From: Kitasatospora acidiphila
GTDB lineage: Bacteria; Actinomycetota; Actinomycetes; Streptomycetales; Streptomycetaceae
DNA length: 64,000 nucleotides
Assembly (NCBI RefSeq): GCF_006636205.1
Contig: NZ_VIGB01000003.1
Coordinates: forward strand, 7,194,501-7,258,500
Reading direction: 5' to 3'
Translations under genes and position numbers: made by a program
Shown here: positions 33,446 through 44,740 of the stretch, piece by piece
Layout of the letters: the number at the start of each line of letters is the position of its first letter
Numbering within the stretch: the first letter of the stretch is position 1
Notes under the pieces: generated by a model
What the model was told of the DNA's origin: nothing
Seen by the model: only the letters and a program-made list of their open reading frames with translations
Databases searched by the model: none

Positions 33446-35755
33446 GTGAACGCCTCCGATGACGAGCAGCAGCTGGAGCACCGGGTGGGGCCCGTGCCGA
33501 CCGGGGAGCCGGAGTTCGAGCCGTATCACCATCCGGCGGCCGGCTGGGGGGCCGCGAAGAGCGTCACCAAGGTGCTGCTGCGGGAGCGCGAACTGGTGGA
33601 CGGGCCGCGAGCGGTCATGAAGATGAACCACGAGAACAGCGGGTTCGACTGCCCCGGGTGCGCCTGGCCGGACGACACCAAGGGCCTGAAGCTGGACATC
33701 TGCGAGAACGGCATCAAGCACGTCACCTGGGAGATGACCGGCAAGCGCGTGGGCCGGGAGTTCTTCGCGGAGCACACGGTCAGCGAGCTGTTCGGGTGGA
33801 GCGACTTCGCGCTGGAGGATCAGGGCCGGCTGACCGAGCCGATGGCGTACGACCCGGAGACGGATCGCTATGTGCCGATCAGCTGGAAGGACGCCTTCGA
33901 GGTGGTCGGGGCGGCTCTGAGGGGTCTGGAGGACCCCAACCAGGCCGCCTATTACACCTCCGGGCGCCTCGGCAACGAGGCCACCTTCCTCTACCAGCTG
34001 ATGGCCCGCGAGCTGGGCACCAACAACCTGCCCGACTGCTCCAACATGTGCCACGAGGCCAGTGGCCGGGCGCTGCAGGCGTCACTCGGCACCGGGAAGG
34101 GCACGGTGGACCTCAAGGACTGGGAGGCCACCGACGCGCTGTTCATCATGGGCGTCAACGTGGCCTCCAACGCGCCCCGGATGCTCACCTCGCTGGTCGA
34201 GGCCCACCACCGCGGCGCGAAGATCGTGCACATCAACCCGATGGTCGAGGCGGCCGCGCGCAAGGCGATCGTGCCGCACGACTTCATGGACATGGCCCTG
34301 TTCAAGTCGACCCGGACCGGCAGCCTGAACCTCCAGGTGCGGATCGGCGGCGACATGGCGCTGCTCCGGGGCATCGCCAAGGCCGTGCTGGAGCAGGCGC
34401 AGTCGGATTCCAAGGCGCTGGACGTCGAGTTCATCGAGCGCCACACCACCGGTTTCGAGGAATACAAGGCGCTCTGCGAGACCACCTCCTGGGAGGAGAT
34501 CGAGCGCCAGTCCGGCATCGCACGGTCCGAGATCCTCAAGGCCGCCCGGATCTACCGCGACGCCGACCGCAGCATCATCAGCTGGTGCCTGGGCGTCACC
34601 CAGCACGAGCAGGGTGTCAGCACGGTCCGGGAAATCGTCAACTTGCTGCTGCTGCGCGGCAATCTGGGTCGCGAGGGGGCCGGCCCGTCCCCGGTGCGCG
34701 GTCACAGCAATGTGCAGGGCAACCGCACCTGCGGCATCGACCACCGGCCCGCCGAGGAGTTCCTGGACCGGCTGGCGGAGGTCTGCAGGATCGACCCGCC
34801 GCGCAAGCACGGCCTGGACACCGTCGGGACGCTGCGGGCGATGCAGCGCGGCGAAATCAAGGTGTTCGTGGGCATGGGCGGCAACTTCGCGCTCGCCGTG
34901 CCCGACAGCCCGCTGGCCTACCGGGCGCTGCGCAGCTGCGACTTGACCGTGCAGGTGAGCACCAAGCTGAACCGCAGCCATCTGGTGCACGGCAAGCGGG
35001 CGTTGATCCTGCCGTGCCTGGGCCGCACCGAGAAGGACCACCAGCGCGGCGGGCTGCAGAGCACCTCCGTCGAGGACTCGATGAGCATGGTGCACCTGTC
35101 GGTCGGAATGAAGAAGCCGGCCTCGCCGCACCTGCTGTCCGAGCCCGCCATCATCGCCGGCATGGCCCGCGCCGCACTCCCCGAGAGCGAGACCCCGTGG
35201 GAGTGGTACGTCGAGGACTACGACCGGATCCGCGACACCATGGCCAGAGTCCTGGACGGCTTCGAGGACTTCAACCGCCGGGTACGGCTGCCGCTCGGCT
35301 TCCGGATCAAGCAGCCGGCCCGCGAGCTGGTCTTCCTCACCCCGTCCGGGCGCGCCGAGTTCTCAAACTCACCGCTGCCGGACGTGGTCCCGGAAGCGGG
35401 CATGCTGGCGCTGGGCACCATGCGCTCGCACGACCAGTGGAACACCACCATCTACTCCGACAGCGACCGCTACCGCGGCGTCAAGAACCTGCGCGAGCTG
35501 GTCTTCATGAACAAGCACGACATGCGCGAGCGCGGGATCGGAAAGCTCAAGCCGGTCGACATCGTCGCGCACGCCCGCGACGGCAGCACCCGCTCGCTCA
35601 GCGGCTACCTCGCGATCCCGTACGACCTGCCGCGCGGCAGCGCACTCGGGTACATGCCGGAGATGAACGTGCTGTGCGCGCTCGGCGATTACAGCACCGA
35701 GAGCGACCAGCCGATCATGAAGCACCTCAAGGTCAGTATCACCGCTGCCGGTTGA
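33446..35755 (+). CDS. FdhF/YdeP-type molybdopterin oxidoreductase (first copy)
   Basis: A 769-aa molybdopterin-dependent enzyme of the formate-dehydrogenase-like YdeP group. It shows the N-terminal FDCPGCAWPD, the region NNLPDCSNMCHEASG whose Cys is the likely Mo ligand, the cofactor-binding VRGHSNVQGNRTCGI and the C-terminal RSHDQWNTTIYS. It lacks accessory Fe-S and membrane subunits nearby. GTG 33446 has AAGGGTGA upstream. A second copy lies at 39585-41873, and FdhD and MobA for cofactor maturation are in between or close by. The electron acceptor and true substrate are unknown. Confidence 0.88.
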   Translation: MNASDDEQQLEHRVGPVPTGEPEFEPYHHPAAGWGAAKSVTKVLLRERELVDGPRAVMKMNHENSGFDCPGCAWPDDTKGLKLDICENGIKHVTWEMTGKRVGREFFAEHTVSELFGWSDFALEDQGRLTEPMAYDPETDRYVPISWKDAFEVVGAALRGLEDPNQAAYYTSGRLGNEATFLYQLMARELGTNNLPDCSNMCHEASGRALQASLGTGKGTVDLKDWEATDALFIMGVNVASNAPRMLTSLVEAHHRGAKIVHINPMVEAAARKAIVPHDFMDMALFKSTRTGSLNLQVRIGGDMALLRGIAKAVLEQAQSDSKALDVEFIERHTTGFEEYKALCETTSWEEIERQSGIARSEILKAARIYRDADRSIISWCLGVTQHEQGVSTVREIVNLLLLRGNLGREGAGPSPVRGHSNVQGNRTCGIDHRPAEEFLDRLAEVCRIDPPRKHGLDTVGTLRAMQRGEIKVFVGMGGNFALAVPDSPLAYRALRSCDLTVQVSTKLNRSHLVHGKRALILPCLGRTEKDHQRGGLQSTSVEDSMSMVHLSVGMKKPASPHLLSEPAIIAGMARAALPESETPWEWYVEDYDRIRDTMARVLDGFEDFNRRVRLPLGFRIKQPARELVFLTPSGRAEFSNSPLPDVVPEAGMLALGTMRSHDQWNTTIYSDSDRYRGVKNLRELVFMNKHDMRERGIGKLKPVDIVAHARDGSTRSLSGYLAIPYDLPRGSALGYMPEMNVLCALGDYSTESDQPIMKHLKVSITAAG

Positions 35756-35780
35756 CCGTCACCGCTGCCGGCTGAGTCGT
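35741..35780. repeat. 20-bp tandem repeat across two convergent stop codons
   Basis: ACCGCTGCCGGTTGACCGTC (35741-35760) is followed by ACCGCTGCCGGCTGAGTCGT. The first copy holds the FdhF stop; the second holds the last codons of the convergent FUSC gene. It looks like a small local duplication. Confidence 0.8.
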
Positions 35781-37480
35781 TCCAGTAGGAGGTAGGCGCG
35801 CTGCTCGGCGGCCGCGAGCCGGGCCGGGTCGATCTCGGCCGGCCACAGCTCGCCCGCCGCCGCGCTGTCGGCCGCCCGCAGCTCCACCACCGCCGAGGCC
35901 AAGTCCGCTTGGATGGCGGGGAGTTGCTGCTCAGTGCGATGGGTCAGCGCCTGTTCCGCACGGTCGGTGGCCTCCCGGCAGGCCGCCAGCGCCCGCTGCA
36001 CCCGGACCGCCGCCTGGTCGTGGACCACCAGCAGGGCGCAGAGCAGGCCGACGGTGATGCCCAGCACGCTGCCCAACGCCCGGTCGTGGAGCAGCCGTTC
36101 GGTGGAGGTCGGGGAGGCGAGATCGGAGAGCAGCAGCGCCAACGGCGTCAGGAAGACCACGCCCAGGCCGTAGTTGCGCGCGACCAGGTACTCCAGCAGG
36201 AACTCCAGTGCCACGATCACCAGCACCAGCCAGGTCGCCGTCGGATGCAGCGCCAGCACCGCGAGTGCGATGGCCAGCCCGGCGGCCGTGCCCAGGGTGC
36301 GCTGGACGGCCCGCTGCGCCGCGGTGCGGACGTCGACCGAGTGCAGCACGGCGGCGGCCGAGATCGCGGCCCAGTAGCCGTGCCCGAGGTCGAGGGCCAG
36401 CGCCAGAGCGCCCGCGATCCCGGCGCCCAGCACCATCCGCAGCGCCGGGACCACCAGCACCGCCAACCGGCTGTGGTGACTGCGCTGCCTGCCGGTCAGC
36501 AGTTCCGCGGCCCGCAGTTCGGCGGCGGACCGGGTGCCGGGATCGGCCGACGCCCTGGACCAGTGGGCCCGAGCCGCCGTCACGGGCACCGACAGCTGCG
36601 GCAGCAGCGCGGGCGCCCGGCGGCGCCAGTCCGCCAGCAGCCGGGCCTGCCGGCGCAGATACGGTGCCAGCGCGGCGAAGTCCGTACGCGGCCGGCGGGC
36701 GGAACCGATCAGCAGCGACCACGACAGGTCGGCCAGGTGCAGGCAGAGCCCCGGCCGCTCGTCCGAGCGCGCGGCGGCCGTCGGCGGTGCGCTGCCGAGC
36801 GACTGGTACGCCTGCAGCACGGCCACGGTCGCCCGGGCCCGATTGCCGCTGCCGTCCAGCAGGTCGGCGACGGCGTGCAGCGCGGCGGCCACGGCGAGCC
36901 GCTGCGGATGCTCCGGGCTCACCAGCCGGCCGGCCATCGCCAGCGCCCAGGCCAGCGCGGCGCCGAGCGCGGCGGCGGCGATCTGCGGGAGCAGCTCGGC
37001 CGGGTCGGGTGAGCCGTTGGCCGCCACCGCGAAGGAGAACAGCAGCATCACCGCGCCGAGCCCGCCGAGCCGCGCCGCGTCACAGGCGAACTTCGCCAGC
37101 CCCGCCACCGCGGCCATCGCCAGGACCACCAGGGCCGCCCCGAGGCCGCCCGCGTGCGGGTGCGCCGCCGCGGCCAGCGCGGAGCCGCCGGCCACGCACG
37201 CCGTCATCGCCAGCGCGACCACCGCGAGCACCGGACCGCGCCGCCGGTACGGCAGGTTGCGCCCGAAGGTGGTGGTGAAGGCGCCGAGCATCGCGTAGAC
37301 GGCCAGGTCGGCGTGCCCGCTCAGCACCAGCGGCAGCGCCGGCAGGGCCATCGCCAGCGCCGCCCGCAGCGCGAACAGCGCGGCACCCTCGACCCGGTGC
37401 AGGGCGAGCGCGCCGCGCGGCGAGAGCACCCGCACCAGCGCGCGCCGCCAGCCGCCCGCAGGCGCTGCAAAAGGGGGCAT
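35759..37480 (-). CDS. FUSC-family membrane protein (aromatic-acid exporter-like)
   Basis: A 573-aa membrane protein with two repeated hydrophobic bundles: TM segments at ~30-190 (AAHPHAGGLGAALVVLAMAA) and again at ~345-480 (LVLVIVALEFLLEYLVARNY, GLGVVFLTPLALLLSDLA), the FUSC layout of YccS and AaeB exporters. A soluble helical tail follows (AVRVQRALAACREATDRAEQ). ATG 37480 starts the conserved part; the open frame continues upstream only through a tandem-repeat array. It lies downstream of the LysR gene on the same strand, so LysR may control it. Substrate unknown. Confidence 0.82.
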   Translation of the reverse strand: MPPFAAPAGGWRRALVRVLSPRGALALHRVEGAALFALRAALAMALPALPLVLSGHADLAVYAMLGAFTTTFGRNLPYRRRGPVLAVVALAMTACVAGGSALAAAAHPHAGGLGAALVVLAMAAVAGLAKFACDAARLGGLGAVMLLFSFAVAANGSPDPAELLPQIAAAALGAALAWALAMAGRLVSPEHPQRLAVAAALHAVADLLDGSGNRARATVAVLQAYQSLGSAPPTAAARSDERPGLCLHLADLSWSLLIGSARRPRTDFAALAPYLRRQARLLADWRRRAPALLPQLSVPVTAARAHWSRASADPGTRSAAELRAAELLTGRQRSHHSRLAVLVVPALRMVLGAGIAGALALALDLGHGYWAAISAAAVLHSVDVRTAAQRAVQRTLGTAAGLAIALAVLALHPTATWLVLVIVALEFLLEYLVARNYGLGVVFLTPLALLLSDLASPTSTERLLHDRALGSVLGITVGLLCALLVVHDQAAVRVQRALAACREATDRAEQALTHRTEQQLPAIQADLASAVVELRAADSAAAGELWPAEIDPARLAAAEQRAYLLLERLSRQR

Positions 37481-37720
37481 ATCGGGTGTATAGCACCGGT
37501 CCGGGGAGTCTGCCGCCACAACGCCGCAGGAGTCCGCCGGTACGACGCCGCAGGAGTCTGCCGGTACGACGTCGCGGGAGTCTGTCGTCACCACAACGCG
37601 GGAGCCTGCAGTCACAACGCAGCGAGAGTCCGCCGTCACAGCGCCGCGCTCACTCCGGGGACGATCACAGCGCCGCGCTCACTCCGGGGACGATCACAAC
37701 GCGCCGCGCTCACTCGGGGG
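37481..37720 (-). repeat. Tandem-repeat array between LysR and FUSC genes
   Basis: The spacer is almost wholly repetitive. Next to LysR, a ~31-bp unit (GTCCCCGGAGTGAGCGCGG core) that includes the LysR stop codon recurs about three times (37650-37720). Nearer FUSC, 21-24-nt units of the form GTNGTNCCGGCNGACTCC recur about six times, in frame with FUSC (VVTAGSR, DVVPADS, GVVAADS). Confidence 0.8.
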
Positions 37721-38636
37721 ACGCACCGGGCAGCTGCTCCAGCACGGACGCGAGGGCCAGCTGCCGGGCGGTCCGGGCCAGTGCGCGGGCCATCACCGAG
37801 GTCGGCTCCCGATCGCTGATCACCAGCCCGATCGGCACCGACCGGCTGGGCTCGACCAGCGGCACCGCCCGCATGCCGTGCGGCACGCCGAACACGTGCA
37901 GCCAGGCGTACGGCACGATGCTGGCCCAGCGACCGGTCCTGACCTGGGCGAACAGCGCCGCCACCGAGTCGGTCTCCACCCTCGGCTCCGGCCGCAGCCC
38001 GGCCTCGGCGAACACCTCGTCGATCACCCGCCGCCCCTGCATCGAGGGCGACAGCAGGCAGAGCGGCAGCCTGGACGCCTCGGCCCAGGTCGCGGTCGGC
38101 CGGTCGGCCAGCTCGTCGACGGCGCTGGTGAGCAGCACATGCCGTTCCTGGTAGAGCGGGACTGTCTGGAACCCGTCCCCGAGCTCGTCGGTGAGGTACG
38201 TGATCCCGGCGTCGAGTTCGAAGGTGCGCAGCCGCCGCTCCATGTCCGTGGAGCGCAGGTCGGTCAGCAGCTCGACGGTGGCCAGCGGATGCGCCGCGCA
38301 GAACGGGCTGGTGAGCAGCGCGGCGGCGCCGGAGGCGGTCGGCACCGAGCCGATCCGCAGCCGCCCGGTCAGGCCGCTGCGCAGGGCGCCGACCTCGTCG
38401 CGCAGCGCGTCCCGGTCGGCCAGGATCCGCTGCGCCCGCAGGACGATGCGCTCGCCCTCGGGGGTGAGGCCCTGGTAGCTGCGGCCGCGCCGCACCAGCG
38501 GCACGTCCAGCTCCTCCTCCAGCTTGCGGATCGCCTCGGACAGCGCGGGCTGGGAGACCGAGCAGGACTGGGCGGCGCGCGCGAAGTGGCGCTCCCGGGC
38601 CAGCGCCACCAGGTACTCGAGTTGGCGGAACAGCAT
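37710..38636 (-). CDS. LysR-family transcriptional regulator
   Basis: A 308-aa LysR regulator: N-terminal winged helix (RQLEYLVALARERHFARAAQ, CSVSQPALSEAIRKLEEELD, LVRRGRSYQGLTPEGE) followed by the periplasmic-binding-like effector domain (RLRIGSVPTASGAAALL, RVETDSVAALFAQV). ATG 38636 lies six bases after the FdhD stop on the same strand; longer readings run inside fdhD and are not needed. Position suggests control of the fdhD/FdhF genes or the FUSC transporter. The inducer is unknown. Confidence 0.9.
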   Translation of the reverse strand: MLFRQLEYLVALARERHFARAAQSCSVSQPALSEAIRKLEEELDVPLVRRGRSYQGLTPEGERIVLRAQRILADRDALRDEVGALRSGLTGRLRIGSVPTASGAAALLTSPFCAAHPLATVELLTDLRSTDMERRLRTFELDAGITYLTDELGDGFQTVPLYQERHVLLTSAVDELADRPTATWAEASRLPLCLLSPSMQGRRVIDEVFAEAGLRPEPRVETDSVAALFAQVRTGRWASIVPYAWLHVFGVPHGMRAVPLVEPSRSVPIGLVISDREPTSVMARALARTARQLALASVLEQLPGASPE

Positions 38637-38641
38637 CCGGG

Positions 38642-39478
38642 TCAGCCCACCGGCACGGGCTGCAGCCGCTCGGTGCCCGTGTAGACGTTCATCGAGGTGC
38701 CGCGCAGGAAGCCGACCAGGGTCAGCCCGCTCTCCGCCGCCAGATCGGCGGCCAGCGAGGACGGGGCGGAGACCGCCGCCAGCATCGGGATGCCCGCCAT
38801 CACCGCCTTCTGCACCAGCTCGAAGGAGGCCCGGCCGCTCACCATCAGGATGGTTTCGCGCAGCGGCAGCAGGCCCTCCCGCAGGGCGTGGCCGACCACC
38901 TTGTCCACCGCGTTGTGCCGGCCGACGTCCTCGCGCAGCACCAGCAGTTCGCCGTCGGCGCTGAACAGGCCGGCGGCGTGCAGGCCGCCGGTGGCCTCGA
39001 ACACCCGCTGGGCGGCCCGCAGCCGGTCGGGCAGGGCGGACAGCACCTCGGGGGTGGTGCGCAGCGGGTCCTCGGCGACGGTCCAGGCCGCGGTGGTGCG
39101 GACCGCGTCCAGGCTGGCCTTGCCGCACAGCCCGCAGGAGGAGGTGGTGTAGAAGTTGCGCTCCAGCGACGCGTCGGGGGCGGCGACGCCCGGGGCGAGG
39201 GCGACGTCCACCACGTTGTAGGTGTTGCCGCCGTCCGCCGTGGCACCGGCGCAGTAGCGGATGCCCGCCACCTGGTCGGCGCGGTGCAGCACGCCCTCGC
39301 TCACCAGGAACCCGACGGCGAGGTCGAAGTCGTCGCCGGGCGTGCGCATGGTGACGGTGAGCGGACGGCCGCCGACCCGGATCTCCATCGGCTCCTCGGC
39401 GGCGAGGGTGTCGGGCCGCTCGGAGAACGCGCCGTCCCTGAAGCGCAGCACCCGCCGTCGCGCGGTCACTCGGCCCAT
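38642..39478 (-). CDS. fdhD: FdhD sulfurtransferase for molybdoenzyme maturation
   Basis: A 278-aa FdhD, which passes sulfur from a cysteine desulfurase to the molybdenum cofactor before insertion into formate dehydrogenases. Key features: EEPMEIRVGG near the start, the sulfur-carrying CxxC in SSCGLCGK, LREDVGRHNAVDKV and SGRASFELVQKA. It sits between the two FdhF/YdeP enzymes, and the LysR gene follows after five bases. An ordinary GGAG-like site precedes ATG 39478. It probably serves both oxidoreductases. Confidence 0.93.
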   Translation of the reverse strand: MGRVTARRRVLRFRDGAFSERPDTLAAEEPMEIRVGGRPLTVTMRTPGDDFDLAVGFLVSEGVLHRADQVAGIRYCAGATADGGNTYNVVDVALAPGVAAPDASLERNFYTTSSCGLCGKASLDAVRTTAAWTVAEDPLRTTPEVLSALPDRLRAAQRVFEATGGLHAAGLFSADGELLVLREDVGRHNAVDKVVGHALREGLLPLRETILMVSGRASFELVQKAVMAGIPMLAAVSAPSSLAADLAAESGLTLVGFLRGTSMNVYTGTERLQPVPVG

Positions 39479-39492
39479 CGTTCGCTCCTTCT

Positions 39493-39538
39493 GTCCTGCG
39501 GGTCCTACGCCCTACGTCCTGCGGGTCCTACGCCCTGC
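39493..39538. repeat. 23-bp direct repeat upstream of fdhD
   Basis: GTCCTGCGGGTCCTACGCC-type units at 39493-39515 and 39516-39538 differ at one base. They fill part of the 106-base gap between FdhF copy 2 and fdhD. Confidence 0.8.
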
Positions 39539-39584
39539 GGGGGTGCCGTCGCTGTGCAGCCTATGGCGCTGTGAAGCCTAAGGC

Positions 39585-41873
<2,289 letters not shown>

Positions 41874-42250
41874 CGTCCGCACCGTCCTTGTCCGCTTCCG
41901 CAGCTCTCCCGCTGATTTCCCGCTGCGGTTCCGCTGCGGTTCCGCAGTGGCTTCCGCGCATCCGCCGACGAGAGTTTCCGCGCATTCGAGACGGCATGTC
42001 AAAGAGGTGGCAGCGATGGTGTGATAAGCGGTGCCTATCACGAAGTGGGTTCGGGGTGAGTGAAGGGGCGGCTGGCGATAGGCGGCACCGATCGAGCGGC
42101 TAGTGCTCTCGCTCTGGCTGGAAATGGCGAGAGCCCCGCGCCATGTGGCAGCGGGGCTCTCGGGTGGTGCGCCCGGGCGTGGAGCGGCCCTGCGGCCGTC
42201 ATCGACCCCGCAGGCCAAGCAGGGGCACTGCACCAAATCCATAGCGGGGA
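41874..42250. other. Intergenic region with short repeats and a hairpin
   Basis: No gene is seen in 377 bases. CCGCTGCGGTT is repeated in tandem at 41920-41941 with a degenerate third copy, and TTCCGCGCAT appears at 41952 and 41976. The hairpin at 42129-42161 is listed separately. The promoter of the FdhF copy must lie near 41880-42100. Confidence 0.5.
42129..42161 (-). terminator. Hairpin terminator after the lectin gene
   Basis: An 11-bp inverted repeat (GAGAGCCCCGC / GCGGGGCTCTC) with an 11-base loop that itself can pair (GCCA/TGGC) lies about 90 bases downstream of the lectin stop on the minus strand. No U-tract. Confidence 0.65.
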
Positions 42251-43264
42251 CTACTGGTTGGCCGCCTGCCAGGTGCCGGTGGCCCAGAGGGCGGCGCCGT
42301 CCTTGCGGTAGACCACCAGGTTGCTGTCGGTCTGGAAGACCGCACGGGCACCCGGGTTGCCGTAGGTGCCAGTGGCCCACACGTCGGGTGAGTAGGGCTT
42401 GCTGATGACGAGGTTGCCGTCGTTCTGCATGGCCGCCACGGTCCCGCCGGAGCCGGCGGTGCCGGAGCTCCAGATCGCCGCGGAATCCCGCTTGCGGTAG
42501 ACCACCAGGTTCCCGTCGTACTGCATGACCAGCCAGGCATTGGGCGACTGAGCCCACTGGCCGCGGTTGACGTAGCCGAGTGCCGTCGGATCCTGGCCGG
42601 GCTGCACAGAGGTCTCCGGGCAGTACTGCGAGCCCACCTCCCCGGTGCCCGAAGTCCAGCCGATCCCGTTCACGGTGGGCACGTAGAGCTGGCCGTCCGC
42701 CAGCATCCTGGCCGAGTTGTTGCCGCCCCAGGTCTGGCTGCTCCACAGGGCGCCGCCGGTGCTCGTGCCGCCGCCCTGCTTGTAGACCACGAAGTTGCCG
42801 TCGGTCTGCGAGACGGCGTAGGCGCCGGGGTTGCCCCAGGTCCCGCTGCTCCAGATCGCCGGGCCCTGGGAGCCGTCGTCCTTCAGCAGGTAGACGACCA
42901 GGTTGCCGTCGGCCTGCATGACCAGCCGGGTGACCGGGTTCTGGCCGGGCAGGCCGCCCTGCATGGTCTGGTCCTTGCCAGGGCTGTCGACGGACTGGCC
43001 CGGGTCCAGACGCTGCACGGTCAGGCCTGCCGGGCTGCCTCCGAACTGGGTGGGCGTCTGGCAGGTTGCCGTCGCGGCATGCGCGGATCCCGTGCCGGCG
43101 GCCAGACCGACGGCCATGAGCAGTGTTCCGATGGCGCTGCTGAGAGCGCGATGACGCTTGCTGATTGGTGCCCCCCTTGATGAGCGGCCTGAGAGTGGGC
43201 CGCAGTGTCGATCGCACGCCGCCGAGACCGTATCGGCGTGGCGCTTGCCCGCATAGTCATACAC
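42251..43264 (-). CDS. Secreted bulb-type (B-lectin) mannose-binding protein
   Basis: A secreted lectin-like protein with at least five B-lectin strand motifs of the QxDxNxVxY type (MQADGNLVVY, SQTDGNFVVY, MQYDGNLVVY, MQNDGNLVI, FQTDSNLVVY), implying one or two monocot-mannose-lectin domains. A signal peptide ends at GTGSAHA before ATATC. The start is a problem: GTG 43264 gives a 60-residue pre-leader without an RBS, whereas AAGGGGGG lies five bases before an ATC at 43165 that would start ISKRHRALSS, a normal 30-residue signal peptide. It may use a rare ATC start. Target sugar unknown. Confidence 0.8.
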   Translation of the reverse strand: MYDYAGKRHADTVSAACDRHCGPLSGRSSRGAPISKRHRALSSAIGTLLMAVGLAAGTGSAHAATATCQTPTQFGGSPAGLTVQRLDPGQSVDSPGKDQTMQGGLPGQNPVTRLVMQADGNLVVYLLKDDGSQGPAIWSSGTWGNPGAYAVSQTDGNFVVYKQGGGTSTGGALWSSQTWGGNNSARMLADGQLYVPTVNGIGWTSGTGEVGSQYCPETSVQPGQDPTALGYVNRGQWAQSPNAWLVMQYDGNLVVYRKRDSAAIWSSGTAGSGGTVAAMQNDGNLVISKPYSPDVWATGTYGNPGARAVFQTDSNLVVYRKDGAALWATGTWQAANQ

Positions 43265-43363
43265 CGTCAGGTAGATCAGCTACGTGGCCGGGTGATCTTG
43301 CCAGCCGGTTGTCTGGGCGCGGGACAATCGACGGCGAGGACAGCCACGAGTCGAGGAGTGCCT

Positions 43364-44043
43364 ATGCCCGAGCCCGAGCCCATGCCCGAGTTCGAGCCCG
43401 AGCCCATGCCCGAGCCCCTGTCCCAGCCCGAGTTCGACGCGCTCGTGCTGGCCGGCGGCGCCGCCGAGCGGCTGGGCGGGGTGGACAAGCCGGGCCTGAC
43501 GGTCGGCGGGCGCAGCATGCTCGACCGGGTGCTGGAGGCCTGCGTCGATGCGCGGACCACCGTCGTGGTGGGTCCTGAGCGCGAGACCGGACGAGGGGAG
43601 GCCGGGCCGGACGCCGTGACCTGGACCCGTGAGCAGCCCCCGGGCGGCGGGCCGGTCGCGGCAGTCGCGGCCGGGCTCTCCCTGGTGACCGCCGAGCGAG
43701 TGCTGCTGCTCGCCGCCGACCTCCCGTTCCTGGACCGCCGCACCGTGCAACGGCTGCTGACGGCACTGGACGACGCCGAGGCCGTGATGCTGGTCGACGC
43801 CACCGGCCGGGACCAGCCGCTCGCCGCCGCCTACCGCACCGCCCCGCTGCGCGCCTCGCTCGCCGCGCTGGGCGCGCCCGCCGGCCGCCCGCTGCGCCGC
43901 CTGGTCGCCCCACTGGACACCGCACGGCTGGCCGACCCGACGAGGCGGCCTACGACTGCGACACCTGGGAGGAACTCGCCCACGCCCGCGAGCGGGAGAG
44001 CGAGCGGGAGATCGAGCGGGAGACGACGACGCCCGGCGACTGA
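43364..44043 (+). pseudogene. mobA: MobA-like molybdenum cofactor guanylyltransferase, single-base frameshift
   Basis: A ~226-aa nucleotidyltransferase that would attach GMP to molybdopterin. The MobA signature is LVLAGGAAERLGGVDKPGL (normally LAGGxSxRMGxDK), followed by PGGGPVAAVAAGL and LLLAADLPFLD. The frame breaks in CCC at 43936-43938: GAC-CCG-ACG should read GAC-CC?-GAC; restoring one base gives DEAAYDCDTWEELAHAR, the typical MobA C-terminus, and a stop at 44041. ATG 43364 has GAGGAG upstream. The N-terminus is a Pro-Glu repeat (PEPEPMPEFEPEPMPEP) with three possible ATG starts. It fits the molybdo-enzymes next door. Confidence 0.75.
43989..44024 (+). repeat. 12-bp tandem repeat at the end of mobA
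   Basis: Three copies of CGAGCGGGAGAN (43989-44000, 44001-44012, 44013-44024) encode the charged tail RERESEREIERE in the corrected mobA frame. Confidence 0.75.
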
Positions 44044-44529
44044 TCAGGCCTGCTGCCGCCCCTGCCCGATCGACACCACCGTCGCGCTCATCCGGCCGCC
44101 GGGCGTGTCGTACTCCACCGTCTCCCCGGCCCGGCGGCCGAGCAGGGCGAGCCCGAGCGGGCTGTCGTCGGTGACCAGGGAGTCGTCCATCTCGTTGGCG
44201 ATCTCGCTGATCTCGAAGGTCTCGGTGACGCCGTCCGCGAACCGGAGGGTGACCGCGCTGCCCATGCCGACCGTGCCCGTCCGGGGGCTTCCGGCGATGG
44301 CGCCCTCCGTCAGCCGCCCCTCGATCTCGCGGATCCGGCGGTCCAGCCGCGCCAGGTCCGAGACCCGCTGCAGTTCGTCGGCCTCGTCGGCCCGATCACC
44401 CACACCCTCCCCGCCCCGCAGCGTCGCGGCGACCGCCGCGCGTTCGGTGCGTGCGTCGGCGAGTTCTGCTTCGAGCGCTCGGCGGGCTTCGGGGCTGATC
44501 GGCGCGGGGCCGGCGGGTCCAGTGGTCAC
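44044..44529 (-). CDS. GreA/GreB-like transcription elongation factor
   Basis: A 161-aa protein: N-terminal coiled coil (SPEARRALEAELADARTERA) with an acidic patch (GDRADEADE), and the FKBP-like C-terminal domain with DDSPLGLALLGRRAGETVEY. Gre factors enter the RNA polymerase secondary channel and stimulate cleavage of backtracked RNA. The housekeeping GreA is expected elsewhere, so this is probably an extra copy. It is exactly back to back with mobA (stops at 44043 and 44044). Confidence 0.82.
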   Translation of the reverse strand: MTTGPAGPAPISPEARRALEAELADARTERAAVAATLRGGEGVGDRADEADELQRVSDLARLDRRIREIEGRLTEGAIAGSPRTGTVGMGSAVTLRFADGVTETFEISEIANEMDDSLVTDDSPLGLALLGRRAGETVEYDTPGGRMSATVVSIGQGRQQA

Positions 44530-44641
44530 TTCTGCTCCCGTGGTGTCGGCAGGGCAGTCGGATGAAGCGGCACAAATGGGTTATGACGGAGCATATCGCC
44601 CGGTCGCGTCACGGCGCTACGGCGTCATGGCGCCCGGGGCA

Positions 44642-44675
44642 GGTGGTGCTCGACGACGGGTGGTGCTCGACGGTG
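44642..44675. repeat. 17-bp direct repeat upstream of the HTH-flavin gene
   Basis: GGTGGTGCTCGACGACG and GGTGGTGCTCGACGGTG lie head to tail at 44642-44658 and 44659-44675 in the 211-base gap between divergent genes. Promoter hexamers were not evident. Confidence 0.7.
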
Positions 44676-44740
44676 CCGTCCAGCACGCTGAGTTGGTAGC
44701 CACCATGCCGCGACCAGGTACGACGAGAGGGTGAGACCCG

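Noticed and set aside
34082..35131. A minus-strand 349-codon frame
   Set aside because: Antisense to the FdhF/YdeP gene, which has a full set of molybdopterin motifs.
37481..37720. CRISPR-like or insertion-sequence end repeats
   Set aside because: Units are directly adjacent and degenerate, with no unique spacers, inverted ends or transposase.
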